Position numbers and translations under genes: made by a program. From the NCBI RefSeq assembly GCF_037975245.1, contig NC_092576.1, positions 15,501,611 to 15,565,610 on the forward strand: a stretch of 64,000 nt of DNA. The letters are read 5' to 3'. Of this stretch, positions 1 to 19,490 are shown piece after piece (positions within the stretch are counted from its first letter, which is position 1; each line of letters begins with the position of its first letter). The notes under the pieces are model-generated. The model did not search any database. It was not told where the DNA came from and worked only from the letters and a program-made list of their open reading frames with translations. The DNA is from Apostichopus japonicus. Taxonomy: Eukaryota; Echinodermata; Holothuroidea; Aspidochirotida; Stichopodidae.

Positions 1-150
1 GACAAAATTTCTCCTCACAGATCTGGTTCTGATGTAACTAAAAACGACTCAGGAAGGCCGTCTCCTGCGATCTAGGGGGTCTTATGTACCCAAAATTTTC
101 TGGTACGCTACGCGCCAACCAATGGTGGCGCTCCGCTTAGATAGTATAGT
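1..150 (-). mobile_element. fragment of a hAT-type MITE (GTAGCCAGG family)
   Basis: Positions about 85-150, read on the minus strand, match the interior of the complete MITE at 15220-15510: both share the stretch with GGAGCGCCACCA, TTGGCGCG and an ACAAGAAAATTTTGG-like segment. No terminal inverted repeat is visible, so this is a truncated or rearranged copy. The only open frame here is incidental. Confidence 0.55.
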
Positions 151-332
151 GTCCCCCCCCCCCCACTTTCTGAAACCTGCTGACGCCCATGATAATGGTC
201 AACGCTTATCCTAACCAACCTTTCCAATAACAACCTTTCCAACAATATTAAGGCTTTTGCTACGCGAAATATTAATAAAATAGCTTTTCCCATAGGTTTA
301 TAACCAAAATGCCATTGCACGTTAATTCCCAC

Positions 333-2071
333 CGTCCACTATGCTTCACCATAGAAATATCTTTCTTCCATTATAGGACGTAATATTACAACGCTGCTTT
401 GAATAGAATGACTTTATGCACAAACTTAATTTGCATATGCCGTAGACAAATTAAAACCACTTCTATCCGTCCTGCTTGTATGCCTAGGCCATTGAGTTTT
501 GAGAAATTACCCTTTAAATCAGTCATTGGTCAACTGACTGGACCTTATATTATAATATACAGACCATTGGATCAACTTTCTCAGGTACAATAAAAACGTC
601 AATGGTAAAACACATATCATTGTTATGACCTTTAATAAGATGTTCATAATGTGTTACAAAAATGACACAGAATTTTTATATTTTTTTAAGGAAGAAATAT
701 AGAAAAGAAAAGAAAACAATGGATTAACTAACATTAACATTGGTAGATGACGTCATCATCAACTCAGCCTTAAAGGAGCATTCCAAAGATTTAGCATATT
801 TAAAGATGAATATCTTATCATATCTTATCATTATTATCACTAAAATGATTTTTGCTTTCTTTTCTAAAAGTCTGCCTTCAATCATCTTTCTAAGCAGAAT
901 ATTTTGCAAATGTCCTTCATTATGATCCATTGCTAGGCTATGTGTTCAGTAAGGAGGAGGATTTGAACGGGGGTGGGGTGGGGGTGGGGAAGGGGAGGAA
1001 TGGGACAAGGGTTTGGAGAAGAAGGAGAGTAGGTTGAAGAGATGGTGGATATCTAAATAGGTATTTTACACCGAAGCCCTCGCGTAATATTTAGGTCCTT
1101 CGTTTACCTATACCTTTTTAACGTTCCAATACCGGAACTGCAGAGGAACTGTTTTTTTTTTCTTCAAAAATATCAATACAGAATAACTGCTTGCTGGGGA
1201 AACGTACTGAAAAGTTAATACCTCTCCAGGGACTTTTTTTTATTTTTTCATTTTTTTTTTTACGAATTCCCTCTTAAGACACCTGGCGTTGAAAATTACT
1301 AGCGTGTCACTTCCAACCGGGAAATGTCTTCCAGTTCGTTTTGTGAAGTTATCTTAATAAAAAAAAAAAAAAAAAAAATCAGAATTGAAAGTGGCATCTT
1401 TCATGACCTTTTAGGCTGTAGGAATGTAATGAATCTGTTATACATAGCTTCAGGGTGGAAAGCATTCAAAACGAAGTTTTTCTTTTCAAAATCTTTTCTC
1501 GCTGATCGAAAGGTTCAAGCCGCAGAAAACCAACGAGTCGTATTTCATTGTAGCTTAATGATTTGGTTAGCTTACAAGTACGGTGAGTTCAATGGCAAAC
1601 GTTTTTAAGAATAGTCTTATACCATCAATAATGTGAATGATTGGTTTGTAAAGAAAATAAGAAATAAACTAAGCAGGGGCGGGTTTTGATGCCTTAAAGT
1701 GGGGGTGGGGTAGGAGAATGGGTCTAAGAGGAGTGGTGTCGCACCAAAACTCCAAACCCCCCCCCAAAAAAAATCTTATAACGAATCTGTCACTTCCGAT
1801 ATATTGCCACCCCCCCCCCCCCCCCCTTCGTGATCTTTATTTCTAAGTAATTTCACTCTTTCTCTTTTGTTCAAAATTATACTGATAACATAACATTCTC
1901 TCATTGTTACTTACTTAATTCTAACTACATGTCTCAGTGCTATGTACATATCACATAGAAGTGTGCCTGCATATGCCATCGATACCTAAAATAAAGAAGG
2001 AAACTTTTGCCCAGTTGTCTAGTTATTATACACACTCTTATATAAATCGTGAAACTGGTTATACCACTTAC
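333..2071. other. non-coding stretch with homopolymer tracts
   Basis: I see no gene here. The stretch holds poly(A) (about 1358-1377), poly(C) (about 1810-1826), T-rich and G-rich tracts (950-1020, 1700-1730). If the solute-binding-domain gene (exons at 8311-2072, minus strand) continues, this would be its next intron. I searched for a minus-strand exon in the right phase and found none I could support. Confidence 0.4.
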
Positions 2072-8311
<6,240 letters not shown>

Positions 8312-8399
8312 GTTCACGGGACTCAGTAAAACGTTGTCCGTTGAAAAGTATACGGTACAGATGCTACCGATCAAAACCTACACAGAAAGATGTGGATCT

Positions 8400-11300
8400 T
8401 GTATCTCGGACCGTACATCAACTAAAAACTAAATAAAATTGTTTTCCAGGCATGCTCAGGCCCTGTCGTCCCCGTTTAATGTAACGTCAACCCCCTGTCG
8501 TTAACAAAGATGTGATAGAGTATGGAATCGCTTACGTGCCATAAACATCAACATTTCCTCCACCCATCGGCTATTGTACAGAAAATACGTTACGTGTTAA
8601 AGAGAATGAACATTCTCTGCATGGTTATTACGGTTATTACAGTAATGTTCATGAAATTTAAACCGCAACGGTATCAGAGTTTTCAATTAATTGTTGACAA
8701 ATGATATTCTTAATTCCAAAAAAGAGTGAACATTTCAATCTTTGACAGTGCTCTGGAATGACTCTGGAATGGCTCTGAAATATCGTGGAATGACTTCCAC
8801 TAGTTCCTAAGCCGAATATTCAAGGTTACCAATTAAAAAAAGAAGTATTTTCTGGTGACGAACGATGTCAAAATATATAAATATATATAAATATTTGTTG
8901 TGGTATGTGGAAGCGGGTGGGGGTGGGGGGAGCGAGGTGGGATGGGAAGAGGGGGGTAGGCGTATACTGGGAGGGGAAGGTATCCGCTCCCCTTAGAGAT
9001 TGTTTTTCTATGATTAAAGGTGATTGGTTGAGAATGGTGTGTTATGTTGCAACGTTTACAACTTCACCTTTTTTTTCAAAAGATTATTGGCAAATTTCTT
9101 CCAAATTTTCGGCAACCCTGCAAACTTGATTTGTTGACCCTAAAAAAGATTGGCGAGCCCACTTTGAATATCAAGTGTCTTATATTGTCCTCCTCAATGT
9201 CACAGGGTGTGGGGGTGGGGTGGGGGAACAGAACAACTTGGAATGTGCCTTCATATAGTATTTAAATATGGCGGCCATTGAAGATAGCTTTTAAACAGAC
9301 ATTCATCATTTGATCTGCACGACGTGTACAATGGTGAACTAAACTAAGGACCCACTCCTCCCACCCCATCGCACGCCTTCCCTTCGTGGAAAATTGATAT
9401 ACAAATATTTAAAGAGAAAGAAACTCCAAAATAAGTCTCAAAAGTGAAATATTTGAAAGAATAAATTACAAGAAGCCGGTTGATAATAGCTGCTTTCGAT
9501 CAAATGTATACTAAACACATTCGTGTTTTTAGTACACGTTTACTTCCATATCATTTGTAACCAGTGCGAAATAAATTTGGCAGTCTATCAAATTCCTTTT
9601 CTTCCCTATATATATATAGTGTGGCATAGATATATATATCAAGCCGTTTTTAATTGCAGCCGGGGGAGCTCAAATATATTACCCTCCGAATACGTAAATG
9701 GATCATTCATAAATGACATAGAATTCGCAACAGACATTCAGGCTGTTTAATAAAACGTTCAATTAAAAATTGTCAGTGTCGAGTTTTGTACGTATCGAAC
9801 GGAGGCAATAGAGGCCATTGCGTGGCATACTTATCAGATACCGTCATCGCTTTTAGTGGTGGTTATTACCTAGAACTGATGCAGAACTCGAGGGAGATCG
9901 ACCCATAATAAACAAGGTCATCTTACGTATTCCTTGATTTGGGGTTTTCTGCCACTGTATATGAACTTTGGAAATGATATCATTGTGAACGTATTCTTTG
10001 GTTTATATTCTTCACCACCCATAGATTTGGTTAGACCTACTCCAGGTGGTCTTAACGGGGGTTTTAAGCTACTATATCAATGATAAGAATGTAATAATAC
10101 ATACTGTTTTGTACCATACTTTAGATAAATCTTAATTTCGAGGAACCTACTTAGTGGCGAAAATCCAGAATGAGGTCATAGTATCGACGAGCCGATATAT
10201 CTCTTTACTCTTTCCTTTCCTTGGCATTTTCGAGATTAAACCAAAACACGAATATCAAATGTCAATATGTTTTGAGAGAGAATCCGCGGACTCGTACAAT
10301 AAATATGTATAATCTTTCTAATGTTACATTTCTCATTTCCGGGTTAACACACACCCCTTGCCCCCCTACCACCCCACCGGATCCTAAGGTGCCATATACG
10401 TGTACACTTCAGTCTTTCAGGCACAACCCGATAAAGAAGGTTGGTATACCTTGCCTGCACAAAGTGTTCTGAATGGGACGGGGAGGGGAGGGGGAGGGGA
10501 GGGGAAGGGAAGGGGCGTACGTTTACCACTATTTCAAACGGGTGTAGAGTTCCCCCCTAGGCTATATGCCGATATTGTCTCATCCGCTGATTGGATAATT
10601 GGAGGTTGATTTCTGTACCCAACGCTCAATTGAACCGAGAATGACTGTATAGATGTTGCGTGTAACCCAATCTCGCAGTAATAGTGAATGTGCTATAACA
10701 TTACGGTAGGTTAATAGGACTGTCTTTTTGTTTTAATTTGCTGTTTAATCGACAGCAAATTGCAAGTTAGTTATCCCCTGCAAATGAACAAAGTCAAGAG
10801 TGCCACATCTGTTTTGCCTACAGTTTGTATGTGAGGCCATGGGTCCATGGCCAATTTAGATCTAACCAATTTGGGCCCCTTCGAAATTTCATATCGTTTT
10901 CTTCCTCAGAATTAAAAATAGTCTTATATGGACCTAACATAATTTAACAGGATCATGACTTTAGGCAAAATTTGAGTCTTGTAATGTTATAGGCCAGAGC
11001 GATACATATGACAAAAATTACTGAAAATATTCACCTCTAAAATATACAAATTCTTTGGAATGTTGCTTTCAAAATAAATTGATGATGACGAAATTGGCCG
11101 CTCAGTCGCAAGGTTATTGTAAATCCGTTATTTTTTTTTAATAAACTCTAAAACTTCAACGGAACATTTGTTTTTGCTTTTACTTCATATAAACAACAGA
11201 AAACATTTTGGATGCCATTTAACACCATTTATCCTTGACAAACTTGTAACACATTGTACTAAAACATGTTATTTTTGGCCATAAATGTTTTGTTATATCC

Positions 11301-11590
11301 CATTGAGTGTTGTGGTGCATCTGAGGTTAACTAACCTCATTGTATGTGTGTTTAGACTAAACAATCCAGTCACTTTAATCGATGAACCTCTGCTGGCTGT
11401 TTTAAAGTCTCAATACGTGTTGCTGATGAATTTCGGAAAACAAACTACCGAAGCATATTCAATGTTTCTTATTCTAAGTGCACTCTGACCAGGTGCACGG
11501 GTTTAATGGATAACCAGATTGCGAAAATGCATTGTGGTTTCGATGATGTAACGTGCAGTTTTCTTCATGAATCTGACGTAATGTATAATG
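8400..11590. other. intergenic DNA, no gene recognised
   Basis: I found no conserved coding frame. The stretch holds G-rich runs (8905-8960, 9205-9230, 10480-10515), a short AT tract near 9607 and unique AT-rich sequence. None of the frames of 60-80 codons resembles a protein I know or is bounded by convincing splice sites. Confidence 0.45.
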
Positions 11591-11599
11591 AGTGTGTAC

Positions 11600-11960
11600 A
11601 TGTTTACAAGGGTTTCACGATTTGACCTCTGATGACCCCAAATGACCTTTGACCTCCACCAAAACTATAGGCTTCTTCAACTCAATGTGGTACTTCTACA
11701 CACTAAATTAAAGGTCAGACCCAGCTTCCAGTATTGAGATATCGTGATTACAAGGTTTTCACAATTTGACCCCTGGTGACCCCAAATGACCTGTGCACCT
11801 CCACCAAAAACAGTAGGCTTCTTTTACAAAATGTGGTACTCCTACACACCAAATATGAGGTTTGCCCATAATTCCCTTCTTTAGATATCGTGTTTACAAG
11901 CTAGGCGTCACAAACACATACACACATACATTATCACACATATACATTACGATTATCATC
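11600..11960 (+). repeat. dispersed repeat with about 170-bp submonomers and (CA)n tail
   Basis: Two diverged tandem units share 'caatttgacc', 'gaccccaaatgacct', 'tccaccaaaa', 'atgtggtact', 'acacaccaaatat' and 'gatatcgtg.ttacaag'. The end is GGCGTCACA followed by CACACA. A second copy lies at 19310-19490, and a short piece (GACATCAAATGACCTTTGAC) is near 12890. It is a non-coding interspersed family of unknown class. Confidence 0.75.
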
Positions 11961-12196
11961 GCAACCAAAAAGCATTTTGTACTTCCCTATAGAAGTACTA
12001 GGGAAATCAAAGTAAATTTGCAAGTTTTGTTATATTTGATTGGTTTACTAATCACCCTACCTGCATACATTAAATCATGACCTTGTCTACCTTGCAACCT
12101 GCCCAGTGGTTACTTGTCATATATAAAGATATGTAATCCAGAATTCAATTGAAATGATATACCAGTTGGAGAGAAAATGTTAAGAACTGCTGTTAT

Positions 12197-12577
12197 CAAG
12201 GGCGTAGGAACCGGGGGGCTGGGGGGGGGGGGGGCGCCAGCCCCCAGTGAAAAATATGGGGGGGGGCGGAAGTATCATTCCGTCCCCCCCCCCCCCCGCT
12301 CCGCAAGTCAGAAAACCCCTTTTTCATTTCCAAATGAGAAAAAAATCTCATTTGGAGCACCAAATTGCATTTAAGGCCAGGTGAAAATGCAAAATTCTTT
12401 ACAAAATGGAGTGGGAGTTGAAGTGTGCTATATTGCACCAAATTGCATCTGAGGCCACCTGGAAATGCAAAAAAAAAACCAAAGGGGAGGGGGCACCCCC
12501 TCCCCTTAGACCCCTCCCCCAGGCCGGCCATCAGTCTTCAGCCCCCCCCCACTCAAAAGTACCTTCCTACGCCACTG
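12197..12577. mobile_element. hAT MITE, GCGTAGGAA family, 381 bp
   Basis: The left end is CAAGGGCGTAGGAACC and the right end is CCTTCCTACGCCACTG, which are imperfect terminal inverted repeats. A perfect 8-bp target duplication GCTGTTAT is at 12189-12196 and 12578-12585. The interior has G-rich and C-rich runs and the phrase CTCATTTGGAGCACCAAATT, also present in the 42550 and 59588 copies. It is non-coding. Confidence 0.95.
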
Positions 12578-12589
12578 GCTGTTATTGAG

Positions 12590-14880
12590 AATGTTTGCTC
12601 CCATGTTAACGTTCAAATACCTCTGCAAAGGTGTCATCAGGATTGGAAAGTAAACGTTTGGAACAATCTTTGCTGTTCGTTAGCTGGCCAGGTTTCATTT
12701 TGCATTAAGAAATGAAACAAAGACCACAACATTGAAAATGTCAAATTTGCTTTTGCAAGTGGTTAATGGAAAAGTGTCTGATTAAAGTATCTCTACCCTT
12801 CATAAAAACAATGCCAAAAAAAAAATGTACTTTTCATATGCAAACCTTGTTCAAGATACATGTCATGGATTTTTCAGATTTACATCGGCTGACATCAAAT
12901 GACCTTTGACCCCACCAAAAGCATTGCAGATATAACTTGCATTATATAGCAATTCTTGGTGTTTTGCCAGAAAACTCATGACACTTTTCACAGGGAAATA
13001 TAGTCGAAAACATGTAAACTTTCATCGGGGTTGATGCATCTGCACTGTGGGGTTGATTCATGATCTTCCGTTTTGTCGGGAAGAAATTGGTAATGTCAGA
13101 TAAGATGTACAATGATGATACGATAGTCAAAAATAAATACAATTTTATCGTCTCTATTAGTTCTGTAAATCCTAGGCCTAACCGTAATATTTATGCGATC
13201 TCAAATCATTCTTTGAGTCATTCTTTGAGTCAGTAGCTGTTTACTCTCGTAGAATAGACTAACCACAACTTCACCAAGTTCAATAGACCACATTTGATAT
13301 CTACAGTAAAACTCTGTTTATCCGAACTGGTTGAGACTACCGATAGGTGGTATATAAGAAATCTGCTTGCCAATTCCGTACTTTTTATTCAACATTTAAT
13401 GATATCAGTTATTAGTTAATGATATCACTGAATCGATCGATGATATTATTAAATATTCAACACTATCTTTCGTTATTTTTTGATATCTTAACTTAATTAA
13501 AAATATCATTTTTTTTTGCTGAGGTGCAGGATAGTTGTTGATATCATAATTTCTTTCATTGATATCACTTATCGAATCGTTGATATCACAAGTTCTTTGG
13601 TATCTTCAATAAGTGACTTATTCAAGATATCATCAGTTTACATCAAGATATCATGAATTGATTTACAGATATCTTTAGTTAAGTTAATGATATCGATAAA
13701 TATGACGTACATATCACAAATTGATCCACATTCAATGAATGCCATCATATTTTAATAATGGCATTAAACATATAGTAAGCAATACATAATTTATGATAAC
13801 AAATTGGTGATATCAACATTTATATTAATGATATAATTAAATGGTTAGTAAACCACAAAACGGCTTCCCATAGATCCGTCCGCGGCAGAGTCTTTGGTCA
13901 AATTCGACTGCACTGGCTCTGCTGGTCGTGTCTATAAAGCAATGATTTTATTGTTGCAGGTGGCCATCTTGAACTTTCTGCGTTTGATCACGATGTTCTA
14001 TTTTAAATGTTGACAGTCGATTTATCCCGACATTCGACATATCTTTTGATATCTTTTCTTGAAGTTGTGATTTTTTATCTCAATCTTTGGACGTCTCATT
14101 CTAAAATTAAGACGTATCTATGTCGAAAATTCGATGCATTTTAAAATTTGGCTCAAGATTTTGATTTTTGATCTCACACTGTTGATATTTTATTGAAACA
14201 TTTCATAAGTTTATCTCAAAATTTTGGGGTTTTATTTGAATATTTCAACGCTTCCTCGCGAAATTATGACGCACCTGTATAGTGTGCCGGTCTTCCCCAA
14301 AGTAGCTTAATCGGATTAAGCTGAAGTTTGGAGCAAACTTAGATCATTTTCTAATTTCTCGACTACGATAACTTTAAAGAGAGACAAGATTTATCAAACT
14401 GTTCATCCTTCAAGGAGCCTGCCCATGCATGTGAGTTAATGTTAGAAAGTTCGATCCGGCAAAATTAACACCAAAACAGAACGGATATCAAATAACTCCC
14501 ACATTTTTAAATTAAACGAAATTTCGAGTTGCAATTTGTCCAAATTTCGACAGTAACATCGAAATTTCGATTTCAAATGTCGTACTTTTGAGATGAAACT
14601 TCAAAAGTGGGAGAATAAAATGTCGCCATTTTGAAACAATACTTCAGAATATCGAGATAAATTTCGAACCTTCAGGTTAAAATGTCATTTTGAGATGAAA
14701 AAGTGGAATATTGGGATAAAACGTTCGAATTGCAACAACAACATACAACAAAATTCGTAATGAAAGGTCGTCATTTGTTGATGAAAAATTAAAAATGTCG
14801 ATGTAAAATTCTATTCCATCGTCTTTCCAAAGCTTCTATAATAATATTCTTCTTTATTATAGGGAACATCTAAATCCCGC
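12590..14880. other. AT-rich non-coding tract dense in GATATC and TCGAAATTTCGA motifs
   Basis: No gene seen. From about 13385 to 13850 the motif TGATATC(A) or its variants recurs every 20-60 bp. From about 14025 to 14820 there are many degenerate short palindromes built on ATTTCGA, TTTGAGAT and their complements. This looks like a decayed version of the palindromic satellite-bearing element at 52908-53984, but no clear termini remain. Confidence 0.45.
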
Positions 14881-14901
14881 TGGCATTTCCCCTTCACTTT
14901 T

Positions 14902-15145
14902 CTAAGCTTCCATCACTCGCAGTTCAATTAAATTGGAGCCAATTTCCCAGCTGTCGGACATTAGTAACCCACATTGGTTAAGCGCCGGCTTCATCTTGCG
15001 TGATGTTAGTGATCGTGAGAATGACTTGATAATGAGTAGAATGGGCATGCGCACGAACTTTGAAGCGATCCGATGTCGTGTTATTGAATGTTGGTGCACA
15101 TTGAGCTATCTGGTTATCTGCATGTTCGAACACGATGACCATATC
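14902..15145 (-). pseudogene. C-terminal half of an immunoglobulin V-like domain, broken by one extra base
   Basis: On the minus strand, after a pyrimidine-rich stretch ending acacag (acceptor at about 15146), the frame reads DMVIVFEHADNQIAQC..., then RFKV, then YQVILTITNITQDEAGA. It meets a stop at 14978-14980, inside GCTTAACCAATGT. In the +1 frame the sequence continues Q-C-G-L-L-M-S-D-S-W-E-I-G-S-N-L-I-E-L-R-V-M-E-A to a stop at 14902. The combined pattern (LTI-x-N-I-x-x-D-E-A-G-A-[Y]-Q-C ... I-E-L-R-V) is the E, F and G strand region of an Ig V domain. One surplus A at the expected Tyr codon of the D-x-G-x-Y-x-C motif splits it. It may be a pseudogene or a sequencing error. The first half of the domain, with the first Cys and Trp, was not found. 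Confidence 0.5.
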
Positions 15146-15219
15146 CTGTGTCGTAAACGAGATGAAGAAAAGAACTGAATAAGAAAAGGGACACATAGTC
15201 AATAGTAGAATTAAATGTA

Positions 15220-15510
15220 CAGGCGCGTAGCCAGGAATTCGCCAAGGGAGGGGCGAAACTGTAGATTCTGCATTGCAAACTATCTAAGCGTAGCGCCACC
15301 ATGTTTGGCGCGAAGCGTACAAGAAAATTTTGGCTGTAAATGCCTCCCAGATCGCCTGAAATGGCACTTCCCATGCCTTGTTAGTTACATCTTAGCATTT
15401 TCTCTTTGGAAAATACTAGCAATATCATAAAAACCTAAAAAAAATGGTAAAAAATATGCTCAAGGGGGGGGGGGCGGCTGCCCCCTTCGCCCCCCTTGGC
15501 TACGCGCCTG
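15220..15510. mobile_element. hAT MITE, GTAGCCAGG family, 291 bp
   Basis: The termini are CAGGCGCGTAGCCAGG and CTTGGCTACGCGCCTG (inverted repeats), with a perfect 8-bp target duplication TAAATGTA at 15212-15219 and 15511-15518. It is non-coding, with a G/C-rich right interior. Related truncated pieces are at 1-150, about 25013-25160 and about 46150. Confidence 0.95.
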
Positions 15511-15519
15511 TAAATGTAT

Positions 15520-17040
15520 AGATCTCTCATGAGGTCTGGGAGATCGAGCAACCGGCCACATATTGTCATCAGCTGAAATAAGTTAGATCAATATGAAAAT
15601 TATTTCCAACATAGTACAATTTCACTGCTTGTACAACTATTGAATGACTAAATTGTCGCCACTCCCCACCCCCCCCTCCACCTCCATAGCAAAAAGGAGA
15701 GAGTCCGCGAGTGATGGAGACGCAAATAATTTGTCACTCGCACATGTCAAACAATCTTACGATAACAATGCATAACCTGGAATAGTTCTTCGAAATTTGA
15801 AACAGGAGTGTAGGCCTAATATAAGGGAGGGGATGGGTTTGGTCAGTGGCAGCGCCAGGGGCAGGGAGTGTATGGTCTGAATTAGACTGACACATCCTAT
15901 ATGATATACAATACCCAACTTTATTCTATAATGACATGCCTACGAAAAGCCGTCTAGTTAATATAGTGTTGGGATAATATACATCAGCGCCAGTTTTGAA
16001 AAAAAATATCAGCATGTGGCAATTACTAATTGCGTATGCCAAATATTGCTTCCGTTATAGTATGCCATGAGGGGGAGAGGGGGGGGGGGGGAGCAGTATC
16101 TTACACAACCCAACATGTCAAGGGAAAGTTTGAACAACCCGACAATCACATCACGTGTTGATAATATTTCTAAAATGTAAAACAAACCACATACGCCGAT
16201 GTGTTACCAAACGTTAAAGGTGTTTCTCCAATGGTTGAATCAACATTAATCGATGCATGCATGTTAATATCGAGCTTTAACATAATTGCTCTCATTTCTG
16301 ACATACTAATATAGAAATATATACACATATTACATTTAATGTTGGCATATCGATATCATGTAACAGTTTGTTAGTTCCTAAGCTTAAACGAAGTTAATAT
16401 TGAGTGGTATGGAACATTGAAAAACAAAACATCTCAATGGTAAACAACTGTAAACTCCAAATAATGATACGCCTGTACAGAGAATCAGGGGCGTATAGCT
16501 AATCTTCTTTTTAGGGGGTCCAATGCTATTTCTAGGGGGCAGTCACCACCATCTTATTTCAAAGACAAATCTGACAATTTGTTTTTGGAGGGGAGCAGCC
16601 ACATATTTGGGGGCCAAAGCCACTGGGGGTGATTGGATATCCAATAACAATCGAAATACTCTAATTACTAGTTTGGGTTCACTCAAATTGCGCCATTATT
16701 GTTTTGTTTTTACCTTCACTGTAATATCAGGTGCTAAAAGTGAAATATCTTGACCCACTCACATCTAAGACACATCAATGATATTTCACATATACCTGTA
16801 GGCCCTAATTCAAGAAGAAACGGCTCAAAGCTTGCAAAATAAAAATTGACACAATCATTATTAAATTGCAAAAAAAAAAAATATATATTTTCATTGTACT
16901 ATTTGGCATCATCTTATGTGTACGCACCTATACAGGTTATACATGTAATCCTTGTATTGAAAAAAAAAAAAAAAAACTGTGTACGTGAGCAAAACCACCT
17001 ACCTGGTCTAAACGATTTCCCGGGAGGTTACGGACATTGC
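15520..17040. other. non-coding stretch, partial element ends
   Basis: No gene seen. CAGTGGCAGCGCCAGGGGCAG near 15843 and CAGGGGCGTATAGC near 16488 look like single hAT-type ends without a matching partner. Poly(A) tracts occur near 16869 and 16959. If the signal-peptide exon and Ig exon on the minus strand belong together, this is intronic. Confidence 0.4.
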
Positions 17041-17067
17041 ATGCTAGTTCTACATTTGTGGACGTAC

Positions 17068-17181
17068 AAAGTCAGGAGAGATGTCGACAGAATCCAGATC
17101 AAGTCTCGGTTCTGCCAGCAAACCAGATGAAATACACAGCAAGATGAAGGAGATTAGCCTCAGATGTAGGACCACTGCCAT
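17068..17181 (-). CDS. candidate first exon: signal peptide of a secreted or membrane protein
   Basis: From ATG at 17181 on the minus strand the frame reads MAVVLHLRLISFILLCISSG then LLAEPRLDLDSVDISPDF. This is a classic signal peptide, with a basic residue, a hydrophobic core, and small residues with a likely cleavage after LLA. The frame stays open for 43 codons to a stop at 17050. A gtacgt donor at 17067-17062 would end the exon after 38 codons in phase 0. A stronger CAG|gtaggt donor lies beyond the stop. The broken Ig-like exon lies 1.9 kb downstream on the same strand, so the two may form one Ig-superfamily gene. That link is inference. Confidence 0.4.
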
Positions 17182-17189
17182 ACTTCAAA

Positions 17190-19300
17190 GCACACGGGTT
17201 ACCCTATGTAAGCGGTATATGATGATTGAGTTCTGCAGTGTAATCACTAAACGTTAGCACGGCAATACACGTCTGGCTTCTTCAAACAATTTCTGCGAAA
17301 TAATCGTTGTACAATAAAAGTTGAAAAAGAAAAACCCAGCGAAACTTGTTTTTGGATGTCTCATGTTTTTCGATGTACTTGTCAATACGATGAAAGGAAA
17401 TAGTGTGTTTATTATCTAAACAATACTTGTCCAAGTGTAAATAAATACTATTGAGGAAATGTCAGGCCTCTTCATAACTTTCGGTCCATTCAAGCACGCC
17501 GCACGGCACGCTCTGTGAGGAAGACACCTATAAACAATTGGTTGTTTCTCGATCAATTTTTTGCCCTTTGAGCATTTTTTTGTGGATGAATAGCCCACAG
17601 AAAATGGTCTTTTCAGAACCATTTTTCTGTACAAATCGAGCAATTGGCTACAACAAAAAGTGCCAACGGTATCTCTATGGATGTGAAACCGCACATGTTT
17701 ATCATAAATGGAGATAAAAAAAATAATGAAAAAAAAACTTCAGTTGTAACAGTATAGTGTGGAGATACTGGCTTGTATAGTCAATGAGCCTTGATCAATG
17801 CAAAGGGATTCCACTTTTGTGATAATCATACACATGAAATAGATTTTTTATTACTGCACAGAAACGTCGGGGTTTATACAGCCACAAGCTATCATTCTGA
17901 CATACTGCTAGATAAAGCTATGTACTCTCAAAAGTCCCTATATTGTTGCAATACGCTCGTGTTCCAAATTATGGAGTTCGAACCGAAAAGTCGCTATCTC
18001 ACATATCATTTTTCTTTTCCGTTTAGTCAGGTTGGTGTATAGACTCAGTATTTGGAAGAACGGAGCAATATACTCAGTTGACGGCGAAGCCGGGGACACT
18101 GCCGGCAAGATCCTTCATCCCCCTCTCTCCAAAGCTTCATCAAATGTGAATATCCTTTTACATCTTTGTTATTACATCTTTTTTAATTAAAATAGTGCCA
18201 ATACATAGTAAACATGAAATTAAAAGTCTTCTTTGTTGAAAACCACTGAAATACTGGTATTTGGTATGAGAAACATAGAAGAAAGTACTGAGTTAATAAG
18301 ACTTAGACAACTCCGGTTGTGCCCCCCCCCTCTCCCGAAGTTTTGTTTTGCTTTGTTTATATTTTCTTTTATTACTCTGTTCATTGTTCGTTCTATAAAT
18401 TTCTGATTTTGACTTGTTTTTCTTCAGTTTTTAGGGAGTGAAACTCTTCGCCAAGTTCCTCGGGTTATTTTAGTTTTACTTTCCCTCTATATTTCATTCC
18501 ACTACCTCATATTATTGTTCTTATTTTGTGCACTTGTACTATACAATGTTGTAGAAATTAATATGTACGAAGCGATATAAATTCTCTATGGAAATGTTAG
18601 TTCTTAATTGTTTTATTGTTGTTGGTGAACTGGTGCATGTTATCTGCACGAGTACCGTCATCGTACCCTTTCCCCCACCCCACCTTCCCCCTCTTCCCTC
18701 CCTCCCTCCCTCCCGTCATCATACCCTACATTAAATTTGTATAGTTGAGATATAAATGTAAATTTGTATTTCTAAGTCGGTCACACTCACCTTTTTTAAA
18801 ATCAATTTGAAGAGTTTATTTTGAAACTCCCTGTACGATATTAATATTTATTGACATTAGGAGCAAGTTTTTTTTCAGGTGTTTCGGGCTTGTATCTGTT
18901 GAATTAGAGTGTGGTTAAATCCACCCACTTGTTTTTCTCTTGTTCTTAATACTAATTAACAGGAATAATATTGTTAGTTTTACACTTTTCAATTTCAATC
19001 GAATTAATTTGATATCATCTTTCATTTAAATGTATATACGGATACATCACTCAGGGAGGTTTCCCTGCTTTTAAAACAAAAATAGAGCTCATTAGTTTTA
19101 CTGCAAAGAATAATATTTTTCACGGATCAAATTTTGCGTCTATGAACACAAGACCACACAGTCTTTCATGCAAAGTAGGCTACACCGGGTTGGCCTTTAT
19201 TGACCTTGGATCACATGACCGTTATGTTTGAAATGATCCCTTACCCCATTCACAACTGGTCCCAAAATATCAACCATGTCGGATCCTGTCAATGGGAGTT
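17190..19300. other. intergenic DNA, no gene recognised
   Basis: AT-rich, with C-rich runs (18322-18333, 18668-18715). No frame resembles a known protein and no splice-bounded exon stands out. Confidence 0.4.
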
Positions 19301-19309
19301 ATTGCTTGT

Positions 19310-19490
19310 TTTAATATTTTGGTTTTGGCCTCTAACTGACCTTTGGTGACCTTCACAGGCACCACAAAAAATAGGGCACATCTACTCAATGTGGTACTCA
19401 TACACACCAAATATTAGATTGGTCCAAGCTTCCCTACTTGAGATATCGTGTTTACAAGCCAGGCGTCACACACACACACACACCCATACG
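19310..19490 (+). repeat. second copy of the (CA)n-tailed dispersed repeat
   Basis: Shares 'tgacctttggtgacc', 'ctcaatgtggtact', 'tacacaccaaatat', 'gagatatcgtgtttacaag' and GGCGTCACACACAC with 11600-11960, in the same order and orientation. Confidence 0.75.

Noticed and set aside
12196-12531. 111-codon minus-strand frame rich in Gly/Pro
   Set aside because: It reads through the MITE at 12197-12577 and its G/C runs.
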